A DNA stretch of 64,000 bases from Nematostella vectensis (lineage: Eukaryota > Cnidaria > Anthozoa > Actiniaria > Edwardsiidae), in contig NC_064041.1 in the NCBI RefSeq assembly GCF_932526225.1, forward strand, positions 124,001 through 188,000. Reading direction: 5' to 3'. How positions within the stretch are numbered: the stretch's first letter is position 1; each line of letters begins with the position of its first letter. Position numbers and translations under genes: made by a program. The notes beneath the pieces were generated by a model that saw only the letters and a list, made by a program, of their open reading frames with translations, made no database searches and was not told the DNA's origin. Shown piece after piece: positions 1 to 9,221 of the stretch.

Positions 1-207
1 ATAGACGTTGTCAAATGCATTGCGGCCGTAGTGCGCACACCTCCTGAATCTGGCCCTCAGATCTGGCCCTCTGTGCTACATCCTGGTTGATTTTCATATA
101 TATTTATTTAATGGCAAAGCTGGGTGATTCACCTCATTCAGTGTGAGTAATATTTTGCTACAGGATATAATTTGTCAAATAAATAAATAATAATTAATGT
201 TTTCTAG

Positions 208-1171
208 GGGAAGCATGCAGAACCCGTGTGAGAAAATACCTGACCAAACACTACGCAACAACAGTCCAGGCAGAGGAAGCCTATAACATCGACTATACAC
301 TAGACGATGTTGCCATTGATGAGAGTGCTGAAACGCCTGCAGCTACACCTCAACGACTCCAAAACATAGTTGATTTTAATTTATCACCAATGTTCTCTTG
401 CTCACCAAACAAGCCTCCAAAAGATCAAGCAATTGGTGATATTGTGAAGGCATTTCTAGTTAGTTTTAGGACAATGTCAAAGCACATGAAGACCCAACTA
501 CTACAACAAATTTTTAAGTTATTTGTAATTGACTCATTTGATATGAACTTCTTTAAATTTGTCAATCGAGACTTCATTGATGTCAGTTTGAGCGCCATCG
601 TGACTTTATTTGACAATGAAAAGCATAATATTTTGTATAGTTTATGTAAATGCTTGGAGAAGGATGGGGATGATGGCAAAACAAGAATGCCCATAGACAG
701 GATGCCATATGGTCTTATTGACTACAACCTACGATTCTTTGCTGCAAACCGCACACAGAAGTTAGGAATTGAGGGACACTATGTATCATGGCTTGAGACA
801 ATGCTCTCACATTTTGGACACCGCTTTATGGCACTATTCAGGGGACTAGCTTGGCAGTATGAAATTGAAGAAGAGATGCAGAGAGAAGAGGAAGAGTTGA
901 ATCAGAAAGCTCCCAAGAACAGCAAAGGATGACTGTGGATGTGACATTGGAGAGAGATGTTCACTGCTAGTTTCAAGCAGTGAACAGGATCAGAGTGAAA
1001 ATGGTGCCAGTAGAACAGAACAGGGGCGCCCACAAGAGCAACAACAAATGGCCATGGATGAGACAATGGAGGAAGATCTGGAGGGAGATCTGGACAGAGG
1101 AATCCTAGAGAAGGCATTAACCCTGAGTGGCATCAACTTGACTGACAACCAAAAACTTGTGGATCTACCTT
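208..1171 (+). pseudogene. 5' exons of a degraded multicopy transposon-like gene
   Basis: A splice acceptor (ttttctag) precedes an open frame running to 932 (about 240 residues), rich in hydrophobic and aromatic residues. It contains the blocks RMPYGLIDYNLRFFAANR and YVSWLETMLSHFGHRF and ends in a Glu-rich, helix-forming tail. Coding then appears to continue in another frame to a stop at 1171 (block ALTLSGINLTDNQKLVDLP), so at least one frameshift lies near 930-970. I do not know its biochemical function. The composition and the following exons (to 5980) resemble long multi-exon proteins that I recall as highly multicopy in cnidarian genomes, which I read as transposon-derived. Whether this exon belongs to the same transcript as the 2.6-6.0 kb exons is inferred from strand and order only. 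Confidence 0.45.
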
Positions 1172-1381
1172 AGGGTAAGGTTTAGAGTATAACTATTGGT
1201 ACATGGTAAATTCTATACAGCTTTATATATTTTATTTCTTAATATGGAATCACACATCCAGTTTATGAGCTCCCAATTTCACCAAAATGGAAGGATTTAT
1301 ACTCCATTAAAGCTACAGCATTCTTGATAACTTGATAATTAACTATTACCAGTAATTGAAATGCTTTATTTTTTTATCATA

Positions 1382-1568
1382 GAAAGTGAAGATAGAGAAG
1401 AATTGAGAACAAGCATTTCCAGTTTGTGGACCCATGCATCTGCTAGCCAAGTGGAAGAAGCATGCCAGGGCGAAAAGAATGTTTAAGATATGGAGAATTT
1501 CCATAGGATCACCCCATCAACGAAAGTGCCACCGAAACAGAATCCTGGAATTTTTGATCCACTTAAGG
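1382..1568 (+). pseudogene. Exon fragment of the same plus-strand relic
   Basis: It is bounded by an acceptor (tttatcatag) and a donor (aag|gttagt). The reading contains ESEDREELRTSISSLW and, after one in-frame stop, PPKQNPGIFDPLK. No domain is recognised. It is assigned to the plus-strand relic by strand, splice signals and position. Confidence 0.35.
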
Positions 1569-2090
1569 TTAGTCATTAGTAATCATTTTAGTTATAATTA
1601 TTAAATTTATGTCTGCTATGGGGAAACTGACCAAGGCCAGTGGTGTATGTTAAAACATAAATGCACATTTACAAGCTGGAAAGGCCCTACTAAAACAAGT
1701 ACTTTCTTAGGTTCTTTGTATATTCTGTTAAAAAACTCCCCACTTTATGTAAAGGAGTATTTGAATTTAGTAGTCATATTGAAAATATTCTAAAACCTTC
1801 TTATACAGAGCAAGACCAACATTGCCTGTCTTGGTATAAGACAAATCCAGAACAAGATATGCAGGATTTGTTAGAACTGTTGATGTACAGGTAACAAATA
1901 AGCTTCAGTCACTACAAAATAAATGCCCTTATGAAACCAATTTGGTACTAACCGTGGCGAACGTAGTTAGAAATAGAACTCGCCACATGGGGAAAGAACT
2001 CGCCTCTGAGCTCCATTAAGCCTGCTGAGGACTGCTATAAGAAGTCTCAAAATCACCAAATTTCCCTGCCATAAATGTACAATTTCATCG

Positions 2091-2106
2091 ACCCCCCCCC
2101 CCCCCT
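2091..2106. repeat. Poly-C tract
   Basis: An uninterrupted run of about 16 C followed by a C/A-rich stretch. It is simple sequence with no coding meaning; ORFs that cross it are artefacts. Confidence 0.8.
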
Positions 2107-2198
2107 CACACACACCCCCACCCTTGGGCAAAACAGTAATAGGTGCATTAAATTTATGCTGACAAGCTTTCCACAGTATATGCAAACTTCACAGTCAA

Positions 2199-2436
2199 TT
2201 CTATATTATTTTGGTGAACTATGTATTTGCTTATCACGAAAGTTGGCGAGACTAAGTTAATCTACAGTGTCCAATTTTATTGTCCTTACAAGATACTGGC
2301 TAACCATACGTGTCTATACGTTCTATATTATTTTGGTGAACTATGTATTTGCTTATCACGAAAGTTGGCGAGACTAAGTTAATCTACAGTGTCCAATTTT
2401 ATTGTCCTTACAAGATACTGGCTAACCATACGTGTC
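2199..2436. repeat. Perfect 122-bp tandem duplication
   Basis: The block starting ttctatattattttggtgaa at 2199 is repeated from 2321 with a 122-bp period. About 116 bp are the same in both copies by eye; only the last few bases before each join differ. The identity implies a recent duplication or gene conversion. It lies in non-coding sequence between exon fragments. Confidence 0.9.
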
Positions 2437-2634
2437 AATTCTTTGCAGAGATGAACCACCCACCTATCTCATATTTACAGTCCCTGTATGGATTGAATTT
2501 CTATATGCAAATGTGAATGCAAAGACACTTTCCATACTTCTTCTGGAATTGAATAGCTAAATAATGTTACATGCTTAGTAAACTTCACTTGCAAAAAGTA
2601 AATACGTGTAAATACGTTATTGTTGTACCTTCAG

Positions 2635-3047
2635 ATGGAAGCCTTGAAGCATGCTAAGGAAAATAACCAAAACGGTCGTTGGTGGGTGAAGGCGGATGCC
2701 TGCGATTTGCGGAAGGGATTGAGGGAAAGTATGAAGGTATGAACGTATGAATGTATGAAAGTATGAAGTGGTCAGGTGATGAGGACCTTGGAACCGAAGA
2801 GCTACAAGACTTGTACAAAGAATACTGCAGGAGAAGTCAGTTTATCAAGAGGTTTGGTGGTACCACATATGGCACATCGACACTAACTACGCAGCTGGAA
2901 GGGGATCTGCAGTTCCTACAAAAGGGTAAGGAAGCCGTCAGAAAGCAGTACCAAAATGCCCTCGATGCTACACGACAATCAGAAGCCAGCCTGATGGAAT
3001 TATCATGGGACCTGACAGGTTACGAAGGACTCCTTAAGCAATGCTAA
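2635..3047 (+). pseudogene. Exon of transposon-like family (KADACDLRKGLRES / WSGDEDLG block)
   Basis: After a good acceptor (accttcag) the reading gives RWWVKADACDLRKGLRES, then a 32-bp interruption, then WSGDEDLGTEELQDLYKEYC and a likely coiled-coil stretch (QLEGDLQFLQKGKEAVRKQ) to a stop at 3047. The two halves belong together: without the interruption the frame is continuous through ESMK-WSGDEDLG. I recall this block (K-DxxDxxxxLxES...WxGDxDLGD) from a multicopy invertebrate family of unknown function, probably mobile. The interruption creates in-frame stops unless it is spliced out. Function unknown. Confidence 0.5.
2729..2768 (+). repeat. Five 8-bp GTATGAAN repeats inside the exon
   Basis: Five consecutive copies of GTATGAA plus one variable base (g, c, t, a, g). 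Four extra units (32 bp, 2737-2768) split an otherwise continuous reading frame. The inserted stretch begins GT and ends AG. Confidence 0.85.
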
Positions 3048-3134
3048 TTATTTCTGGAGAAGGTCAAATCGTGAGAGTTCGGAAACACAGGATACGAGAG
3101 CTATCTACAGGGGTTATATAGCAAGAAACGATCC

Positions 3135-3352
3135 GTGGCAACACACCTCCTCATCTTCATGATTTCCGACGAGTCCCGCAACAAGAAACCCTACGCCTTG
3201 CCAGTTAGATTCCTGAGTTATAAGTCTATAACGGATGCCAAGCTGCGACAGTTGGGGGTGGCGGTTAAAGATGCGATGAAAAGCGTGGGCATGGTTGTTG
3301 TGGGTGAGGACACGATCTTGTACTCCTACCTTATTTATGGCTATATGGTTTA
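3135..3352 (+). pseudogene. Exon of the same family (HLLIFMISDESRNKKPYALPV block)
   Basis: A 72-residue open frame with HLLIFMISDESRNKKPYALP and LSYKSITDAKLRQLGVAVKD. A core beta-strand block followed by a helix is plausible. It lies directly downstream of the WSGDEDLG exon on the same strand, and the order agrees with my memory of the multicopy family. A stop at 3350 ends the open stretch; the next recognisable coding is at 3674. Confidence 0.45.
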
Positions 3353-3487
3353 AAACACAATGTCATATAAAATACAATCAACAAGATATGAAAGGACTAT
3401 TCAGTACGTTTTTCACTTACTAGATCCACAAAAAATAACTAAAGAGGGGGTAGTGGATCGTTTTTTTATGTTAAATACTCTGTCAGT

Positions 3488-3580
3488 CTAGCAGTAGGCT
3501 GCTAGCGGCTCAAGAGTGGAGGGGGAGAGGGGGCGAGAGAAGACAAAGCGAGCGCGCGGTCGAGGGGGGACTGTCCCCCC
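3488..3580. repeat. Two short perfect hairpins in GC-rich spacer
   Basis: CTAGCAG-tagg-CTGCTAG lies near 3488-3505, and GGGGGGAC-T-GTCCCCCC is a perfect 8-bp inverted repeat at 3564-3580. They flank a G-rich tract. They could be a transposon end or a structural RNA remnant; neither is established. Confidence 0.5.
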
Positions 3581-3673
3581 TTGTGTCGCCTTATCAGTAT
3601 TCACAGTATACATCGACCCTTACGTAATATTAACGCTTTTCTTTTCCAACGTAGCATTTTGATTTTATTTTAG

Positions 3674-3837
3674 GTTTTTCGACTGATGGAGAGCTCAAAT
3701 CTTCGAGGACGATGGGGAAGAAGAGGGCTATCTCTGTGGTAGAGCTTACGAAAAATGCCAAAAAGGAAGCAAAGTCTACAAGAGTTTCAGTACTTAAAAA
3801 CATGTTCACATTGAACAACCAAGATGCGAGTTTGTAA
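3674..3837 (+). pseudogene. Exon fragment (FSTDGELKSSR...) of the plus-strand relic
   Basis: An acceptor (tattttag) is followed by an open reading with STDGELKSSR, KKRAISVVELTKNAKKEA and LKNMFTLNNQDA, ending at a TAA. Position and strand fit the relic gene spanning 2.6-6.0 kb. Function unknown. Confidence 0.4.
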
Positions 3838-4040
3838 TATTATTACTTATCATCGTGCGTTTAAAGCGCATGTTAGATTTTATATTTGCCGTTCTGTCAT
3901 GAGCCTTGGCAGACTAACAATAAGACCCCCTTTCTACGCTATTAACTCGAACCATGAAGGGGTTGTGGAAAGTCTAGACGTTTGGAGGCCCGAGAAATAA
4001 CCGATGATACTTTTCTTTGAGAAATTTGCTTCTTTTAGGT

Positions 4041-4602
4041 GATCCTGTTGTTCCCCCTCCAGCCGTGCCCCTCGAGGATGTACGATGGCTACATGCATTC
4101 ATGCGCAATGGACCTTAACCATTGCCCTTTGTCAATGCACACCACATCATGCGGCGTACGCTGTTTCCCCCAACCCTGGGTAACAAGTCGCCCCGAAGCG
4201 GAAGGGGACCTTATGAAGTCCATCATGGCCTTATACTTATATAGGAATGAAGTGTCTACATTGATGAATGTAGAAGGGGATCCTTCTGACTTCGCAGATA
4301 ACCTGTACAAGCCTGAAATGGACGATGAGACAAGCGAGCGCGTCCATCACCGGGAGGACCATAACCACCTGCTAAAGCGCATTACCAACTGCCTTCGAGA
4401 AGGTCTCATCCCTGATGTGGATGTTCGTTTGCTCCGAGATGCTCTTCACGACCCCGATACTGGCCTGACATATGAGGCATTGACTGGGAAAAACAAACAG
4501 TCTGTTCCAGATTGCGAAAGACTGTTTTCACCAGGGGTGATAAATTACCTAGAACAACAGGGTCATGCAGGTAATGGGATAATTCAAGGGCTCAAGAGAT
4601 AA
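4041..4602 (+). pseudogene. Central exon of the plus-strand relic (HHREDHNHLLKRI block)
   Basis: The exon opens with DPVVPPPAVPLEDVRWLHAF in one frame and shifts near 4100 to the frame carrying EGDLMKSIMALYLYRNEVST, VHHREDHNHLLKRITNC and LTYEALTGKNKQSVPDCERL. At least one frameshift is therefore present. The His/Glu/Asp cluster HHREDHNH is the most distinctive signature. No named domain can be given. The next coding exon, at 4959, matches the expected continuation of the family as I recall it. Confidence 0.5.
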
Positions 4603-4958
4603 TCCTCGAGGGTACACTAAGGGCACCTTCTGCAGGTGATTTGCCCTTATCTGGGCTCGAATTTCTCTTATCACAGAAAATTTAACTGATAAGAGTTATC
4701 ATTTTATTCTCAATGTAGCCTTCTGTATAAGCAGGACCGCGTCCCAATCTAGGTCCTTTTTGACAACCTCCCAAGGAAGCCTCGTGCAGGACACCGCAAT
4801 CCCGGCCTGCCACCACCTACCCTATAGAGTGACCAGTACTGCCGAAATAGCCGCAGTGTATGCTGGACAGGCAAAACTGGGCCCCCCGTTGTACAACTCG
4901 CCCGAAGCCGCCTTAACCGCTAAGTAATATTTTATAAAAATAGTATATATACTTGCAG

Positions 4959-5130
4959 GAACTGCTAGGGCTATGCGGATAATACACAGCTGGCAAAAAT
5001 CTGTAGATGGGCGTGGGTTGTCAGAAGAGATGCGAAGTAGGTACGACGAGGAGATGAAGGCATGGCTGCTGGATGACTGGATACCGTGGCATCGAACAAT
5101 ACGTGATTATTCCCTTATTGATGTAAACAG
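4959..5130 (+). pseudogene. Internal exon with clean GT-AG borders (LLDDWIPWH block)
   Basis: The acceptor (atacttgcag) and donor (aacag|gtaaat) are both good and the exon is open throughout. The reading includes TARAMRIIHSWQKSVDGRGL and KAWLLDDWIPWHRTIRDYSL. It looks like genuine coding sequence of the same relic, upstream of the terminal exon at 5488. Confidence 0.55.
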
Positions 5131-5487
5131 GTAAATTGTATTATTAATTTTATTTTCTAATTATCTTTCGAAGACAGGTTTCGTTTTTTTTGATGGTATG
5201 TTATATATATTGAATGTTAATCATAACGTATACTTATAGCGTGGTACCTCCATTAAGCTGCCACTCGCACTTGGCAAGTTCCCGAGGGTGGTCACCTAGG
5301 GCCAATGTTAGAAAACTTGATAAAGGCAGACTAAATATCACATTGAACGTTGAAAAGGTCTCCGCTTAATCGAGGTACCCCTGCATTGCATAAAAAATGT
5401 GTCTGACACTAATTGCCATGTCAGGGCCGAAAGGGTGAGACATTCATTTACCTTGGCTCATACCATTCAATACTATCTATATTTCAG

Positions 5488-5980
5488 ATCATTGAAGGGC
5501 ATCTGTGGTCTCACCCGTGAAGTTGTAGTTGGTTTGGTTGCCAATATCGAAAGTAGGAGAATCAGACGTCAAGAGTATGTAGCCAGAGGTCTTCCCCCGG
5601 AGTATCCAAGATCTTCATCAACGGATGACGTGGAAGGATTCATAGCTCTACTGCATGAAATGCTTGGGCCTATTTTCGATCTGAAGGGGTTTTACAGTGA
5701 ACTGCCGAAACTACTGAACGAGTTCAAGAAGAGAACCGACTCACATCTGCCATATTACTACTGGACGGGGGCCAAAACACGATACAGAGACGGTGATCTT
5801 CCTAGTTTCAATCAACTATCAGGGCCAGGCATTGTGGAGAGGCTGGACAGGGTTCACTTGTCTCGAAGAGGTGACCCTGGCGTATTCGTGGCAGACAGGG
5901 CCTCGTTACCGCAAAGAGGGCAACTTACTGTGCGGGCACAATTTCACAGAAATCCTTCTGCCTTACCGCCCCACATTTGA
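5488..5980 (+). pseudogene. Terminal exon of the plus-strand relic (STDDVEGFIALLHEMLG block)
   Basis: The acceptor is ctatatttcag, and about 163 residues are open to a TGA stop. Blocks seen: LKGICGLTREVVVGLVANIE, RSSSTDDVEGFIALLHEMLG, FDLKGFYSELPKLLNEFKKR, LPYYYWTGAKTRYRD and VFVADRASLPQRGQLTVRAQ. Conserved acidic residues in SSTDDVEGF could be catalytic, which would suit an RNase H-like transposase, but that is speculation. A possible frameshift after 5830 is suggested by an overlapping open frame. Confidence 0.55.
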
Positions 5981-6071
5981 GATAGCACATTTGTTAGGGA
6001 AAGTAGCAAGGAACATTGATTTAACAAAGGCAGACACACATTTGATTTTACAAAGTCAGACTCCATTTTAA

Positions 6072-6590
6072 TGTTCTCGCCAGTGATTTAGAGGGGAAGA
6101 AATGTAAAAGATCACGTGACCTTTTGGATGGCAAATTCAAGCCAAACACAGAAATGACTGTGCCTGTCACGTCAGAGAACAACAAAAAAAACATCTATAA
6201 ATAAAAGTAACGTTTTGACAAAGAAACTTTCTGGCTTAAACGTAAGCGCTAAATAAGTTGCTTTTTGTTGCTGTTATTTTACCTAAAAGCCTGAGCACGC
6301 AACAGTTTTCCACCCAAAAAGTCACGTGATCGCTTGGTCCACTATCTAGCCACTCAATAGTTTGGGATGAATCTTTTTGTTTGCCTTAACATCAGTTACA
6401 AATGACGTGATAAGGCACTTATTACTAGTGTAGCATGTTTCACAATTTTGATCGAACGAGCGATGCAGTACCGTTAACGGATTGGCTAGATCGCTATGGC
6501 AGGTCTTTAAGTTGATTGATTGTCATTATTAAATCTTTTGCCAACAGCATGCTAACTTGGCAATAGGCAGTCATGCAACAAGAACATAAC
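6072..6590. other. Gene-free spacer
   Basis: AT-rich sequence between the plus-strand relic and the minus-strand HIRAN remnant. I see no convincing ORF, RNA or repeat beyond short A/T runs. Confidence 0.5.
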
Positions 6591-6593
6591 AGT

Positions 6594-6680
6594 TAATAAA
6601 TAAATACATGAATAAAATAAATAAATAAAGAAAAAAGAAAGAAAGAAAGATTGAAAGAAATAAAGAAATAAATAAAATGT
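6594..6680. repeat. AAAT / GAAA microsatellite tract
   Basis: Interspersed (aaat)n and (gaaa)n simple repeats. No coding signal. Confidence 0.8.
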
Positions 6681-6837
6681 TAAATTAATGAGATGAAACG
6701 AAGAACAATTAACTGACAAGCAATAATGGACGTTACAAACGTTGTTTGTATGGCTTGCCCTTAAGTCCTAATTGTAATAATTGTTAAAGTTAAAATATAT
6801 TTGCTACTTTACGCTCTTGCTTGCTTTTTCCACTTGC

Positions 6838-7431
6838 TTAGGCCATTGTCCTGGTTTTGTCAGCATAGAATCCCAACATCAGGAAGGTAGTCCTTAAACG
6901 AATGTGACCTACTGATGCTTTGACAGAGGTGCCATTTATGCATGGATGGACGTACTGTGTCATATCTCTTGCAATATACCCAACTAATCTATAATCATTG
7001 TTTGTTTTGAATAAGACAGCAATTCCATTTTTTATCATGCACATTTCCTGGCTCTGGTGCTAATTTTACTGACACTGGTCTACCTAGATCATGCAGTTCA
7101 ATTGCTTCCTCAAGTGCGTTTTGTCTGCTGGTAGAGTAGCAGGATCCCATAACTTTAAATGGCAGGTTATGTAGTGTGTCAAAGTCAAGCTCTGGGGTAC
7201 TAGTTGGTTCTATCTGCTGTCGCTCGCTGATTTCCCACAACACAACATATTTGTCAAATGACACAGTGATCATGCAGTGTGAAGTGCACTTAAAACTACC
7301 CATTTTGACTGTTGGTTTTTGGGAAGAACGCCATTACATTGTTTGCCATCCATAAGTGTAAACGATACTTTAAGGAATTCAAACGTTTTTACAGGAAAAC
7401 ATGGAATTTTCCATAAAAACGATTTGTCATC
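6838..7431 (-). pseudogene. HIRAN-domain gene, 3' part (split by the 11.1-kb element)
   Basis: On the minus strand the sequence reads DDKSFLWKIPCFPVKTFEFL, then YVVLWEISERQQIEP, FKVMGSCYSTSRQNALEEA, VKLAPEPGNVHDK, NGIAVLFKTN, LVGYIARDM and FLMLGFYADK. The K-L-x-P-E-P-x-N-x-x-D...AIAV...VGYI pattern is characteristic of HIRAN domains, which bind DNA ends in HLTF/Rad5-type proteins and also occur alone in mobile genes. Two frameshifts (about 7275 and 7040) break it. Its upstream continuation is not adjacent: it resumes at 18548 on the far side of the inserted element, where the frame joins exactly if one TSD copy is removed. It was therefore a pre-existing gene. Confidence 0.72.
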
Positions 7432-7459
7432 AATAGAAACCAGACTCGTACCCAGTCGC
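7432..7459 (+). repeat. Left TSD and terminal inverted repeat
   Basis: TSD AATAGAAAC at 7432-7440, directly followed by TIR CAGACTCGTACCCAGTCGC at 7441-7459. The mate is at 18529-18556. Confidence 0.88.
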
Positions 7460-7474
7460 TAATTAAATATAACG

Positions 7475-7496
7475 GCGCGCAATGCGTTATGGGGAG
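7475..7496 (+). repeat. Subterminal 22-bp motif, copy 1
   Basis: A 22-bp block starting gcgcgcaatgcgttat, between the left TIR and the first start codon. It recurs exactly at 17954-17975 in the same orientation. In both places a purine-rich run and actggYagaaaac follow. Confidence 0.85.
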
Positions 7497-7531
7497 AGAG
7501 AAGGAAAATTAACAACTGGCAGAAAACAAAT

Positions 7532-7545
7532 CCAAGATGGCGGAC
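7532..7545 (+). promoter_or_regulatory. YY1-like motif overlapping the start codon
   Basis: CCAAGATGGCGGAC contains the consensus core of YY1 sites (AAGATGGCGGC-type), with its ATG serving as the first codon (MAD...). Metazoan promoters and some transposons use such start-overlapping sites. The same motif occurs at the related end at 23365-23378 (minus strand). Confidence 0.6.
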
Positions 7546-7788
7546 GCATTGACGGATGGAATTGAAAGACCATATCATTCGGCTTTTCTTCGCGATTTAC
7601 TGCCATGTCCTCATCGAAAATGTACAGATATTTGCTCATTCTTTACTAAGAGTGGCTTTAGCCACCATTTTCATACCGTACATGGAAAAAGTGACGGGAA
7701 TTCAGATCACAAGGAAGCAGAGGCTCTTCTGAAGTCGAAACACGCAGAGGAAACGATGAAATGCTTACAAAATATTTCTGAAAAAATG
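7537..7788 (+). CDS. Exon 1 of the element's zinc-finger/RecQ gene
   Basis: Starts at the ATG inside the YY1-like motif and ends at a donor (aaaatg|gtaaga). The 84-residue product reads MADALTDGIERPYHSAFL, then LPCPHRKCTDICSFFTKSGF and SHHFHTVHGKSDGNS. The cysteines and histidines (C-x4-C...H-H-x3-H) form a likely zinc finger, probably for DNA binding. A homologous N-terminus occurs on the minus strand at 23373-23200, next to the same TIR. This supports both the start and the view that this is the element's own gene. Confidence 0.65.
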
Positions 7789-7978
7789 GTAAGAAGTAGT
7801 TTTTCGACTATTGACTAATTTACTTTGTCTTAGATGTCGATGTGTTTAGTTTTGCGATCTTTTAAACTAACTTTTAGAGCAAATCTAATTAAATTCGCTT
7901 CAAATATTCGATTGAATTTAAGTATGTAATGCAGCACCCATTGTGCTCTTTTGTATAGGTATGTTTATTTCTCCACAC

Positions 7979-8243
7979 AGGCCGTCGACTCTTTGATACA
8001 AAGTTACAAGCTTTTGTACAAGAATATAACGACAACCTTGTATCACAGAAACGCAGAGGCAGCTGTGAAAATGTTTTCAATTTATCTTCTCCACTATGGT
8101 GTCCTATCTGCATATGCATGATCCAGCAGCCCTACTGAAGTAACTGCCGGGAGTACTGACATCACAGCCACATTCAACTGTTGGTTTATAGAGAAAGCTC
8201 CAAAAGTGTACCGGATTATAACAGAGTGTAAATTTGTCAAAGC
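7979..8243 (+). pseudogene. Exon 2 of the zinc-finger/RecQ gene, frameshifted
   Basis: Acceptor ctccacacag. One frame gives RRLFDTKLQAFVQEYNDNLV and SPLWCPICICMIQ (with C-P-I-C), then stops. Another frame continues with EVTAGSTDITATFNCWFIEK and VYRIITECKFVKA up to a donor (gcag|taag). At least one frameshift is present. No named domain is seen. Confidence 0.45.
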
Positions 8244-8929
8244 AGTAAGTCTTGATATTATTTGTTTGGATGTGAAAACCATGTTCACATTGGAAATATA
8301 AAGTCCATTAGTGCTCATTGATTATCAGGCTTCAACTACAGGTCTATTCTACATGGATTGTGGTAAGCTACCCATCCTCAAAATTGCTTATGAGCACTAA
8401 CATTATCGAGGCTAAGCACTTCTAATGAAGGATTTTACTCTTATAATATTCAAACCTTATATTAGGGGCGGTAAGGGTTATTTTAGTGATCCATGAACAG
8501 CCTTTTTTGTTTATCGTGAATCGTAAATAGGACAAATTGAAAACTGTGATCAGTGATTGCTACTTTCGCTGTGGTTCGTGAATGGCGAAATTTGATCACT
8601 GGGAATCATGATCATTGCTCTTTAAACATCGTGAATCATGATTTCCGAGTAAATATTGATCCTTGTTGTCAGTTTATCGTGAAACGTGATTTCTGATTTT
8701 GAAACTCGTGAAATGTGCGGGGACTCCCCCTTACCGCCCCTGTTGTATTATTTCTTTCCAGACCATTAGCAAAGTTCTAATAAAAACCAGTTAGTTTAGT
8801 ATAGTGAAACAGCAGAAAAAAGGGACCATGAAATGTGCAAAAGAACTCTTCAGTCTTGTTGTCTTGTACTATGACTGTGGTAGGTATCTTCGGTGAGTAT
8901 GCTTTGTTGTGTAGCTAGACGGCTCACAT

Positions 8930-9130
8930 AATAGATGCAAACATCAAAGCCAGGTCCATGCTATCAATTAAAAAGCTTGTTAGTGTACAGAGCACACTTG
9001 ATGAAACCCTTGTCAAGAGGATTGGGTGCAAATCCCAAACAAGCTTATTGAGCAACATGGTCAAGGCTTTATATTTCATGTTCACAACACATGTAATTGA
9101 TATTAATGCTGTTTCTCTCAATGTGTTAAA
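8930..9130 (+). pseudogene. Exon 3 of the zinc-finger/RecQ gene
   Basis: Open reading with IIDANIKARSMLSIKKLVSV, DETLVKRIGCKSQTSLLSNM and FTTHVIDINAVSLNVLN. It precedes the helicase exon. Borders are approximate. Confidence 0.4.
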
Positions 9131-9221
9131 TAATGGCCCTAAAGAATTTGTAGGGGTGTATTTCAACACCACCCCCCCTAAAAGGAGAGACCAATAACAC
9201 ATTTGTTATATTTTATTCTAG

